DNA of 64,000 nucleotides, taken from the NCBI GenBank assembly GCA_026686845.1, contig JAIVEN010000013.1, forward strand, positions 18,310,001 through 18,374,000. Reading direction: 5' to 3'. Of the stretch, positions 34,916-46,171 are shown one piece after another (positions within the stretch are counted from its first letter, which is position 1; every line of letters begins with the position of its first letter). The stretch comes from Adenanthera pavonina. Lineage: Eukaryota > Streptophyta > Magnoliopsida > Fabales > Fabaceae. The notes beneath the pieces are model-generated. The model was given only the letters and a program-made list of their open reading frames with translations. It was not told the DNA's origin and ran no database searches. The position numbers and the translations under genes were made by a program.

Positions 34916-36039
34916 ATTCTCGTTATTTCTTTGTCTTTTACCAAGCTAGGAAAATGGACTTAATTTCTCCCTCTATATTAAAATTGTTCTCTTTTAGCTT
35001 AAATGATTATTTATTTTATGGTGAAACATGTTACAAAGAAAAGATATACTCAGTATAACTGATTACTTGCTATAAGCAATCATTTAATCTGGGTAGGTGA
35101 GCATTAAATGCACCTTCAGTGGTTATTTAATCTCTGAGTAACAGAAAATTCGCTGTATCTAATGGCTAATAAATTAGTTTTACCTATAAAAAGTGATTCA
35201 TTTATATAGAAAACAAGAAAGAGTTTTGAAAATATTGTGCCTTAATTTCATTGTCATTTTACTCATATACACACTCGACCACCTTTGAACTTCATTATAT
35301 CTTACCTATCTCTCTAAGTTGGGATTTATTGTTGGAAAACTTCCTAGGGGTTTTCATACAGATTCTCATTGTCTTTGCAAGTGCACGTTTCTCTCTCTCT
35401 CTCTCTCTCTTATTCCATTGCATGTGGATTTAAAAATCCAAACTTTTCAGCAAGAATGCTGTAGTGTTATCTTAATTATCATGATTCATTTTGAGTCTAA
35501 TTCTTTAACTTATAAAAAGAGAACATAACTACAGTGGATTTATCTAATATAATTTACTGAATGTATAAAACTTTCAGCAAGATTGGAATATAGTTTTTTA
35601 TTTCATTTTTTTCAACAAATCATTTGAAGTGTTATCTTGATTTGATTTGAACCAGTGGTATAGTTTCATTTGGCAAGATTTTTCTAACATCTACTTCAGA
35701 AGTATATGGAGATCCTCTTGTGCATCCACAACCAGAAAGTTATTGGGGACAAACTTAAAGTTTATAGATACTTGTTTTGGATTTTTTTTTGTTGTTGTTG
35801 TGAAACTTGGTATAATGACATTTCTTCAAACCAAGTTTTTTTTTGGGAAACTCAATCTATGTATTTTTTTTACTACAATTATAGAACATATTGTAATATG
35901 CTATAGTTGATCAATTTAATATATAATTTATTAATATCTCTTTGTTAGTTATGTGTACGTATCTCTGATGAAATGAAAATTGAAAGAGGTACGATAGGTG
36001 CACGTGGGGATGAATTGACGTTGCATTTTGAATAAAATT
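34916..36039. other. Unassigned, includes a (CT)n microsatellite
   Basis: Contains (CT)10 at 35391-35410. Short ORFs at 35251-35910 lack any recognisable domain. No TE ends seen. Confidence 0.4.
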
Positions 36040-36350
36040 ATACTTGCAGTTCAAAAACATCGCCTATACATGCTATGATTATAGCTTAAAATTGTTGTCT
36101 ATTAAATGTTTAGGTAACATTTTGAAACTGTGCTTAATCTTAGTAACATTTCGAAACTATTGCAATGAATTTACCGTATAATTGTTGCCTATCCTTATGC
36201 TATAGGCAACACTTTTTTTGTAAATAGGCAACAACTTTTGAAAAGTGTGGCTAAAAGGTGTGAAAAACTGTTGCCTAAAATAATATGTAACACTATTTGA
36301 AAATTGTTGTCCGTACCTTTAGATAACAATTTTCATGGCTACAACAACAT
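36040..36350. repeat. CACTA-like subterminal repeat cluster (right)
   Basis: Repeats such as TTGTTGCCTAT, TATAGGCAACACTTTT, ATAGGCAACAACTTTT and CTGTTGCCTAAA are arranged in both orientations, mirroring the cluster at 31985-32260. Together they suggest the two subterminal zones of a degraded CACTA element about 4.3 kb long, but CACTA termini were not found. Confidence 0.35.
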
Positions 36351-37181
36351 CTTTCATTTCTTCCTAGAAAGCAAAAATGTTGTAGCGGTTGTCATGTGAT
36401 ATGAAAATAGAGTGAGGTCTAACTTGTTTTTGTGATTTATAAATTTAGAAGACCCATTTTCTTCTCTCTTAAAAACCAAATATTTGAAAAATAGAGAGAC
36501 CCAATTTAAAGCTTGAGCTAATAAAGAACAAAAATGATAGATATGTCCAGGTGACCAACACTTGGTCATTAGCATAGCCTTGAATGCCTGGATGACCAAC
36601 ATAAAAAGTTAAGTTAAGACATGTCTAGATGACCGAATCAAAATGCTTTTACTCTATATATGTATAAAATACCAAAGGTTGTCGTTCGTCATTCTTTGGA
36701 GCTGTCGGACATCAATAACCGAAATTAAAACAGAAATTAGCAATCGCACTAACTGTTTCACTTGCAATTGAATTGGAATAACACAATTTCCAGGCCTTCG
36801 TCCTATCTTTCTCACTGTCAACCTTTATAGTGTGCCCTAACTTCCTTTCTACAGCACGTCTTCTCGCTTGATATCCTACTATGCGTTTCATACCCTTATG
36901 TTGTGTAGGTTGTGTGTGGTATCGTTGAACCAATTCAGCAACATTTTATCTCACATGTAGTCCACCACATCTAGTTTGTTAGCTGCATCAGCTTCCTTTC
37001 AGTTTTGTCATCTCATCTGGCACTTTGAAGGACCGGATTATAAACATTTTCATATTTGAGGGATTAGTGCCAAAACAGAGACATACTTTCAGGAGCACTT
37101 TGAAAAAAAAAATAGTTCAGGGACTGATTTAAAAATTGAAGTAAAATTTAGGAATTAAAGATTAATTTCTCCTCAAATAAG

Positions 37182-39358
37182 ACTTTGTTGTTCAAGAAAA
37201 AATAACTCCACGATGAATTGCTTGGAATAGAACTTTAAGTTATTTTGGTTGTAAAGATTTAATCAAACCTAAGTACCAAAAGTGTAGTTCGTAAACCATT
37301 CAATCAATCATCTGTACAGTTCGTTAAAATAAAACTATTTGCCACATTATAGCTGTAGCCTGCGGGACATAAGGGACTTAAAGAGTAAGAAATATAAAGT
37401 GAAGAAAACTGAAATTAAATAGCACTGAGGCCATATATTGGGCTTTAAGCATTGGACTTTTACGTGGAACCTACTTTATATTAATTTTAGATCAAAATAA
37501 CAAATTTATTATACAATATAACTATTACTTATTTTTTCAATTTTACTATTTAATCTAAATTTTAACACTTTTTAATTAAAAGTCCTTTTTGTAATTAATT
37601 TACTTGGTAGCTAACTCTAGTTCCGCCTAACTTCTGCGTTTTTACTCTCAAGGATGGATTGATTACACTCATTGCATGCAGGAGAGTACGAGTGCATGTC
37701 TGTAACCATGTGTGTACAACAATATTATTTTTTGATTTAATAATATCTAATTATAATGCATCAAAAAGTATATATTTATTTGAGAAAAAAATAATCATGC
37801 TATAGGTATTAATTGAAATAAAATAAATGCAAAATTATTCTATATTTTATATTTAATATAGAACCCCGCATCTTTTTCTCAAGGCAAATCATGTCACTTT
37901 ATTTTAGTTTTTAAATTGATATGTAACTCTATTTCATTCAAAGTATAAAAAACTGGATTAACTATTGCATCAGTTGAGACATTAATTCAAGGTTAAGTAG
38001 TTGGACCATGGTCTAACCATGGTTGAGTTTGTCATAATTAAATTAATATAGTTTTAATTTTATATTAACTATTCAAAAAGGAGATAAAAAATAATAACAA
38101 AAATATGTAAAAATTGATTTCAAATAAATAATAATAATAATAATAAATTAGAGTAAATATGAGAAGTGAAAATATAAATTAAAAAAGTGAATAAATGTTT
38201 TAAAATTTAAAAAATAAAATAATTATAAGACATTAGATATCTAAAATATATATATACTTAGTTTAGAATTCATAATTTTATAATATCTATATAATTTGCC
38301 TATTTAAACATTATTCTTCATTTCTCAATGCTTATTAGGTATGAGTACACATCCATAATATATATATACATATTTTTTACCGATTTAAACTTGTTAGTGA
38401 CTAATTCGATTGATTTTCTATTGGTTCTCAAAACAACCAGTTTTTCAATGATTCTGAATAGGACTAAGGACTGTTCTCAATCCAAATGAGTGAACCAACC
38501 AATCCGATTTTTAATATAATGATTTCATTGGCTCAATTGGAGTTATCATATTACTAAAATGTTTTTCGTTTACTAGCTATTATTACTTTTAATTTTAGTG
38601 TTTCTAAAATCAGATAGGTCATGAAATAAATAAAATATTGATTTAATATTTCTCAACTGGAGCCCTGTGAATGAAAAAAATCATGTTGGGAGAGCTGCTT
38701 CCATTTGGACCCATGCTCAAATCTGAATCAATCAAAAAATTATATAAAAAATTTATATAAAAACAAAATAAAATCTTTTACTAATTTTTTTATCAATTTT
38801 TATTGATTTGAACCAATTTTGTCAGTTTTGATCAATTTTCTATTTGAAAGATTTTATAAACACTCTAAATTATATTATGGTCTAATTTGTCAATTAACTG
38901 ATTAAATCGACCAATCTTTGTCAGATTTTTTTTTTGGGAAAGAGGGAATTTATCCAATAATAAAAAGCGTCAACCATACTGATTTTAAAACAGTACCAAT
39001 CTTTGAAGTGATTTAAGGTGAGTCCTAGTAGCAAACTTCTTGAAAGATATACCCCCCAGACAAGTTTTGAGCTGGTTCTTCAAAATTTGTGCATTGCTAC
39101 TTATCAATCCCTTCAATAAACAAAAGTATATAATTATATACAGAGACTAACGCAATTGAGTGAATTACAAACTTTAAAAGATTAATTCATAAAACCAAAT
39201 TAAGAATTGAATTGCATGGAAGTATAATTTACCATGGTCAAATTATATACCTACTCTTTCTTTTTTTTTTTTTTAGTGAAAATGATCATGCGAAATTACT
39301 AATTCTACCATCACAAAAAAAAAAACTAATTTTATGACGATATCTCTTTCTTCCACTG
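37182..39358. other. AT-rich intergenic region with dispersed repeat fragments
   Basis: No gene is seen. Fragments near 37930-38180 ('AGTTGGACCATGGTCTAACC', then 'TAATTAAATTAATATA') resemble 53500-53640. A degenerate 'AACCAGTT' / 'GGTTC' stretch lies at 38390-38520. The rest is low-complexity A/T DNA. Confidence 0.4.
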
Positions 39359-39374
39359 ACTCTAACATATATAC

Positions 39375-39605
39375 TGTGGGTATTTTTCAAATATTTAAAG
39401 ATCTAACATAAAATCAAAGTTTGAAAACATCTTTTCTTCAAATCAAAATCTTTTACCCAATCATAACAAAAACTAAGATTCTACAAGAGATCTAATTACA
39501 AATACTCAGAAAATCTTCACTTTAGACAGCTTTGATCTCCTTTGATATCTTCAATCCAAGCTTTTGAAATGTTGGTTTGGAATCATCAAAACTCTTGTTT
39601 CAACA
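39375..39605 (-). repeat. 3' LTR of the Sirevirus-type element, shortened to 231 bp
   Basis: It holds only the portion equivalent to about 17595-17830 of the 1.67-kb LTR at 16166 ('TTTTTCAAATATT', 'TTGGAATCATCAAAAC', terminal TTTCAACA). It starts TGTGGG directly after the TATAC duplication. The outer part of the normal LTR, including the TGTTAG terminus, is missing. Confidence 0.8.
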
Positions 39606-39620
39606 TTCTCCCCCTTTTTG
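39606..39620 (-). other. Polypurine tract of the Sirevirus-type element
   Basis: On the minus strand AAAAAGGGGGAGAA lies immediately before the 3' LTR, the place where plus-strand DNA priming occurs. A near copy (AAAAAGGGGGAGAAG, followed by similar flanks) is found within the env-like ORF at about 39969-39984. Confidence 0.8.
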
Positions 39621-39878
39621 ATGATGACAAAACAACTTACAAACTGGATTAGTACTTAGGTTTGCTTTCACAAGCTCCCCCTCAACATATGCATAAGATA
39701 TCAAATCAACAGATTAAGTGAAGAGAGTTAAGGCACAAAACATTACAACAAAGGGATCCATTCATTTAAACAAGAGTTGCTTGTACAGAAACAAATTAAT
39801 CAAAGTTCAAACAACAAATCCAAACACAAAAAACACAAAGTACAAAATACAACAAGAGGACTTAAGCCAAATCTCCAA

Positions 39879-42044
39879 TCATTTCCTCTTGGACAAGGTC
39901 TTCTTGCTGTAGTATTTCCCTTTCCCTTTCCCAGATTGCTCAGCAGAAGGCTTTCCAGTTTGCCCAGACTTCTCCCCCTTTTTGGCATCATCAGGAAGGC
40001 CAACAAAATCAGCCGGAGGAGGGATCTGAGAGACAGGAATAGCACGAAGTGGCACAGGAGCAAAAGGGATTTCAGGTTCAGCTGGGGGCTCAGGGCTTGG
40101 TTCCTCGTCAGAGATTTCCAGCAGCTGCTGCATTGCCTGTCTGGAAAGAGCTAGTTGAGCTCTTTGTTCCTCTGAAAGTCCATATGCAGCAAGAGAAGAA
40201 GAAGATGGTTTAGCAGGAGGAAACATTTCTTCCAGCCTTCTCCTCTGAGCTTCCAGTAGAGCATTGTGAGCAATGGCAACAAAGTCAACAACAGGTACAA
40301 GGCTCCTTTCTTCATTGCTCACATCTTCTTGCAAGGAGGAGGTTGAAATGGCTGCAACCAGTTTTTCAACTTGCTCAGATTCTTGAATAGACAGAATTGA
40401 ATCCTGAGCATCTTCTTGCATAGGCACATGAGGGCTTGTTTCTTGGAGTCCTTCTTCTTCTAATCCATAGTCCAAGGGTGGACCAGGACTTGGTGTTCTC
40501 ATTGCACCAGCACCATCTATATCATCATCATCATGGTTAGAGGAGGCAATCTCGAAAGGACTTGGAGGCACAGGGGATGGAGACAGAGTAGGCTCAGGGA
40601 CACCAGGCTGAGGTGGAGCTGAAGTGGTAGGAATTGCATTTCTTATCTCTTCATAGGCATCAGCCACCACCTTCATATTCATAGCCAACTGATGGATTTG
40701 ATCTTGTAGATGAGCAAATTTGGCATTTTGCTCATCTCTAATGCTGAGAATGAGTGTTGACAGACTGTCAAACAACTCAGTGACCTTTGTTGGCTTGGCC
40801 CGTGACGAGGGAGTGGAAGGAGGGTGATTAGGCCTAGAGGGAGATGGGATTGGCTGAGAAGGCTGAGTTACAGATTTACCAGGGGCCTCAGAAGTTCCTT
40901 CTTGTTGGAGGGATGCATCAGCAACAAAGAACAAGTCTTCAGATTTTCCTGCTCCCTTTCCAACCCATCATCCTTCATCTCTTTCAATGCCCATCCTTTG
41001 CAGTTCCTCTTCTTTGAATGCCTCAGTAAGTTTCCCTTTCCCCTTTTCAATGTGTTGAATCCTAGCATGCTGCAGGATTCTTGAAATAATTGCTGCATAG
41101 GGGAGTGTGGAATCTTTCCTCTGATCCCTTGCCTTTATCATTCGCTGGAGGATGATATGACCCATGTTAATCAGCTTCCCACGTATGATAGCAGTCATCA
41201 CATGAGCCTCTGCCCTTGTTATCAAATTGAAGCTGCCACCCTTGTTGAAAATGATCCTTGACCCTATGTAGTGCAGGATCCTGACTTGTACACTTAGGTC
41301 TGTGGGCTTCAACAGATTTATTGTTGGCCTGTTCTCCCTTCTCCTGAATAAGGTGTCCAAAATGGTGCTCTCTTTGTAGTTCAGAAAGGATCCACCTTCT
41401 TCATCAGCTGTGCTTGCCTCATCCATATATCCAGAGGCTGTGATGTCAATTTTCAGCCCATCTTGTCCTAGGATTTCCAGCACTTCATTGATTGTTTCAT
41501 CAGCAAGCCAGATGGTCCTTGATCTCAAAGTGACCTCCCATTTCTTTTTCTTGTTGTTATATTGAAGAGAGGCATACCAAGTCTTCACTACTTCATCATC
41601 ATATTTTTCAGCAATTTCCAACAGATTTTTATATCTTAACAACCATAATGCAGCATCAAAGTTGTTGGATATAAGAAATTGTTCCACATTTACACAGTGA
41701 GGCTTGATTACCTTTTTGTTGGAAAACTTGGCAGAATACTCTTCTTGAATCTCAGGAGTGCTCCAAAGTGGCAGTGTTGTAAGCTCAAATTCTCCAGAAT
41801 GAGTAGAAGAGGAGGAAGCCATAGCAGTAGTATCAGCAGAAGGAACCGCAGTTTTTGATGAGGAAGGTCCAGTTTTCTGCGAATCTGCCTTGGATGATGA
41901 TTTCTGGCGTTTAGAAGGGGTAGCTTTACTGGGTTCGGCCTTTCTCTTGGATTTCTCTCCTTCTTTTGTAGCATATTGAGATTTGACCGTTCTTTTTGGC
42001 CGAGTTCCAGCTTGTCCTGCTCCAGGGATCTTTACTCTCACCAT
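39879..42044 (-). pseudogene. Sirevirus env-like ORF, broken by one stop
   Basis: One frame runs 722 codons from ATG at 42044 to the stop at 39879, with a single internal TGA at 40970-40968 (codon 359). The N-terminal ~95 residues are Lys/Ser/Thr-rich and basic. The middle (about 95-340) is a folded-looking domain with 'WLLRYKNLLEIAEKY', 'WYASLQYN' and 'AEAHVMTAIIRGKLINMGH'. After the stop come a Pro/Ser-rich linker, a probable coiled coil ('DEQNAKFAHLQDQIHQLA'), acidic and Pro-rich stretches and a basic tail. No clear signal peptide or membrane anchor is seen, so an envelope role is not supported by this copy. The name reflects position after pol. Function unknown. Confidence 0.75.
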
Positions 42045-42234
42045 TTCTCAGTTGAAGAATGCAGAATGTGGCTGAGAATACGTTTATGGGATGCGAATGG
42101 AAGTTTAAACGGTGAAGAATGACAGTTTTTAGACAGGAGTTAAGAGGATTGAAGAGAGAATCAGAACAGACTCAGAGAGGTTACAAATAGGGTTGCGTCT
42201 GTTCTTTGGAAAACCGTCTCATTTAACGTGTGTA

Positions 42235-42840
42235 ACCGTCTGACAGACGAATTTTGAGGGGTCAAAATTCGAACTTCGGGCAGTTACAAGTTAAACCGTT
42301 CAGCACAGCTTACTGACAGACGAATTTTTATCTTGAAAGTTCGTCTGACAGTGGCTTCAAACAAGCAATACAAGCACAACAGGCGAATTTTGTTTCACCA
42401 AAGTTCGAATGTTGAAAAGGAAAATGCAGGCATCAATCAAACCAACAATCAACAGACGAATTAAACATGCAGAACTACATCTCTCAAGAATTCAACATGA
42501 AGGATATGATTCAACAGATGAATTTTGAACTGAAAATTTGAATTTTTCAACTTTTGTAAAGATTGTCCAACATTCGAATGTTAAGAAGTGAAAATTGGCA
42601 TAACAGTGATGGACAATCATAACTATGAAATTTTTGTTTTTGAAAATTTGAACTTTCAAGATCCAACAGACGAATTTCGAGGCGTCTCAGAAAATTGTTC
42701 CAAGGCATAACAGGCCGAAGTTCGTCTGTTAGTGAACTGAAATTCGAATGTTGACCATATTGACCATGTCAAAAGCACAGTTTATGAAGCAAAATACGTC
42801 TAACACACATTAAAATGCGAATTTCATCTTTAAAAACTTA
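42235..42840 (-). repeat. GACAGACGAATTT / TTCGAATG motif array in the pol-env spacer
   Basis: Variants of (G)ACAGACGAATTTT and its complement TTCGTCTGT, with ATTCGAA(T/C) words, recur at about 42242, 42315, 42338, 42380, 42452, 42668 and 42718. The same motifs fill the middle of the LTR at 16166 (16820-17600) and, in CpG-depleted form, the LTR at 60865. The remaining 42045-42234 and 42841-43031 hold no recognised feature. Confidence 0.75.
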
Positions 42841-43031
42841 CAGAATGGATCCAGAACTTAGAATTTACATCATTTACTTCATTTTCTGGCTGTTCCATTC
42901 TGATGTGCTCCAATCTTCAAGTTTATTGCCATTGTATCTTGTGGGGAGCACCTGCAGTTAAAATTAAATATACTCCGATGCTCAAGTTAGAATTAATTCT
43001 AATATAAAGACAGAATTTGCACAGAAATAAC

Positions 43032-46000
43032 TTACAGTTCATTGGGATTTATCATTCCCAATTCTCTCCTTATTTTGCAAAGCCTGTCTTCTGGTAGAGG
43101 TTTTGTGAATATATCAGCAACTTGATCCTCTGTTGGGATGTACTCCAATCTGACTTCTCCTTTTAGAACGTGATCTCTTATGAAGTGGTGCCTAACTTCA
43201 ATATGTTTCGTCCTTGAATGTATGACAGGATTCTTGGTGATATTTATAGCACTTTGGTTGTCACACATGATTGGTATCTCTTTTATTTTAACCTCAAGAT
43301 CTTTAAGCTACTGTTTCATCCAGATGACTTGGGCACAACAGCTTCCAGCTGCAACATACTCAGCTTCTGCAGTGGATAGGGCCACACTGTTTTGCTTTTT
43401 GCTGAACCATGAAACCAGGGATCCTCCAAGGAACTGACAAGTTCCACTTGTGCTTTTTCTGTCAGTTTTGGATCCTGCAAAATCAGCATCAGTGTATCCT
43501 TTGAGGTCTTCTCTATTGCCTTTTGGATACCAAAGACCCATTTGTGATGTTCCAATAAGATATCTAAAAATTCTTTTCACAGCTGTTGCATGGGATTCTT
43601 TGGGGCATGATTGGAACCTTGCACACATGCAGACACTGAACATAATGTCAGGTCTGCTGGCAGTTAGGTACAGCAGGGATCCAATCATTTTTTTGTACTG
43701 AGTAATGTCAAACATCTTCTCATTCTCATCCATATCCAGTTTAGTTGCAGTAGCCATAGGTGTTCCCATTGGCTTGGCATTCTCCATTCCAAACTTCTTT
43801 AGCAGCTCCTTTAGATACTTGGATTGACTAAGAAAGATACCATCAACTTGCTGTTTAATTTGCAATCCAAGGAAGAAGTTGAGTTCACCCATCATAGACA
43901 TCTCGAATTCTCCCTGCATTAACTTAGAAAATTTCTTGCAAAGAGCCTCATTAGTAGCACCAAAAATAATATCATCAACATAAATTTGAACAATTAGTAA
44001 GTCTTTATTTTCTTTCTTAGTAAATAAGGTTGTGTCAACTTTGCCTCTAATGAACCCCTTATCAGTTAAGAAATTGCTCAGTCTCTCATACCATGCTCTA
44101 GGGGCTTGTTTTAAACCATAAAGAGCCTTCTTCAGTTTATAAACATGGTTTGGTTTAGTAGAATCCTCAAAACCTGGGGGTTGATCTACATAAACTTCTT
44201 CCATGATATATCCATTTAGAAAGGCACTCTTTACATCCATTTGATATAGTAAAATATTTTTCATGCATGCATATGCCAGCAGTATTCTTATAGCCTCTAG
44301 TCTAGCTACTGGTGCAAAGGTTTCTTCAAAATCAATACCTTCTTCCTGATTATACCCTTTGGCAACCAATCTAGCTTTATTTCTGATTATTGTTCCAGAT
44401 TCATCAAGTTTGTTTCTGAAGACCCATTTAGTACCAATAACAGAATGATTTTTGGGTCTGGGTACTAAATTCCAAACTTGATTTCTTTCAAATTGATTTA
44501 ATTCATCTTGCATAGCCATAATCCAGTATTCATCAGTTAAGGCTTCTTCAGTACATTTGGGTTCAATCTCAGAAATGAAAGCGCAGTTGAGCATTTGATC
44601 CCTTAACTGTTTTCTGGTTTTGACTTTCTCTTGAACATTCCCTATTACTTGATCAACAGGGTGATTCCTTTGATATCTCCAAGCTCTAGGGAGTTCTTGA
44701 GTTGTTTCTTCATTATTTTCTTCATCAAACTCTTGCTCCTGGGTATCTTCCTCTGTGTCAACAGATTCAGATATCTTTGGAGGTTCAGTTTTACTTTTGT
44801 CAGAAATTCCCAGTTTTTCAAAGTTGAAAGCAAGATCATCCTTATTGGTAACATGTTTTGAAACAGTTTCATTTTCAATAAAAACCACATGCACTGATTC
44901 TTCTACTACATTTGATCTTTTATTGTAAACCCTATAAGCCTTACTCCTACTTGAATAGCCCAAAAATATACCTTCATCGGACTTGGCATCAAACTTACCC
45001 AGATTTTCTTTCCCATTGTTGTGAATGAAGCATTTGCACCCAAACACATGGAGGTGTGACAGATTTGGCTTTCTTCCCTTGTATAGTTCATATGGAGTCT
45101 TCCCAAGGATTGGTCTGATGTAGGCTCTGTTTATGATGTAACTTGCTGTATTCACTGCATCAGTCCAGAACACTTGAGAGAGTTCCTTCTCATTCAGCAT
45201 AGCTCTAGCCATCTCTCCAATGGTTCTGTTCTTCCTTTCCACCACTCCATTTTGTTGAGGAGTTCTTGGTGATGAGAAGTTGTGGTCAATCCCATGCTCA
45301 TTACAGTACTCCAGGAAGTATGCATTTTCAAATTCTCCTCCATGGTCTGACCTGATAGACACAATAGAAATACCTTTCTCATTTTGCACTTTCTTAGCTA
45401 AGGTTACAAATGCATCAAAGGTATCACTTTTAGAGGAAAGAAACAATGTCCAAGTGAATCTAGAATAATCATCTACAATTACAAGCACATACAGATTACC
45501 ACCAAGACTTTTCACCCTGGATGGTCCAATTAAGTCCATATGCAACAATTCAAGTGGTCTTGTTGTGGTAACTACATTTTTAGATTTGAAGGATGATTTA
45601 GTTTGTTTTCCTCTTAGGCATGCATCACATTCTTTATCCTTTTCAAAAGATATTTTAGGTAGACCAGTTACTAGCTCATTTTTAATCAGTTTAGACAATT
45701 GATTCATGTTAACATGAGCTAATCTCCTATGCCATAGCCAACTATCATTATCCTGACTAATTAAACATACAGAGTCCAAGGGAGGAAGTTCATCAAGGTC
45801 AATAGTATAACAGTTACCATCCCTTTGAGCTTTGAGGATTACTTTGTGATCACTTTTTCTGATGACCAGGCAAAACTTTGAGTCAAACAGCACCCAGTTT
45901 CCTCTGTCACAGGTCTGACTCACGCTCAACAAATTGTGGTTGAGGCCAATTACAAACAACACTTCTTCAATGGATGTTTCTGGATTTTTGCCCACAATGC

Positions 46001-46121
46001 CAATACCAACAATTTTGCCGTATTGATCACCTCCAAAGGTCACCTTTCCTCCCTTCTTGTCTCTAAGAGTGATGAACTTCTCCTTATCACCAGTCATGTG
46101 ACTTGAGCAGGCACTGTCCAT
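43032..46121 (-). pseudogene. Sirevirus pol: protease, integrase, reverse transcriptase, RNase H
   Basis: A long open frame (46121-43308, 937 codons) begins at the aspartic protease motif ('MDSACSSHMTG'). It then shows the integrase zinc finger ('WHRRLAHVN' ... 'CDACLRGKQ'), the integrase core ('DDYSRFTW', 'RSDHGGEFEN', 'PQQNGVVERKNRT'), a copia RT ('YQMDVKSAFLNG', 'YVDDIIFGATN') and RNase H ('YTDADFAGSKTDRKSTSG', 'STAEAEYVA'). A TAG at 43310-43308 breaks RNase H. The same frame continues to 43032 with 'CDNQSAINI', 'HSRTKHIEVRHHFIRD' and 'DIFTKPLPEDR'. Catalytic motifs look intact apart from this stop, so the copy is a recent casualty. Confidence 0.92.
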
Positions 46122-46171
46122 ATACCATTTGTTACTTTTCTTAGCTTTGAGACAGACCTACAAAACTAGGT

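Larger units (their letters stand above)
30473..37172. mobile_element. Large non-autonomous Mutator-like element, 6.7 kb (composite)
   Basis: The left end GGGACAATGAAACATTTAGTCCC and the reverse complement of the right end GGAGAAATTAATCTTTAATTCC begin diverged inverted repeats of about 200 bp, with 'AAATTTTAC(A/T)TCAATTT(T/A)(A/T)AA' in both. The flanking nine bases are TAAAATAAG (30464-30472) and TCAAATAAG (37173-37181), 8 of 9 identical, as expected for a Mutator-type duplication. The ends are of the same family as 55951-57503. No transposase domain was seen. Inside are a second Mutator-like element, CACTA-like repeats and two repeat arrays. A capture of unrelated DNA between paired ends is possible, as is chance pairing of two separate elements. 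Confidence 0.5.
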
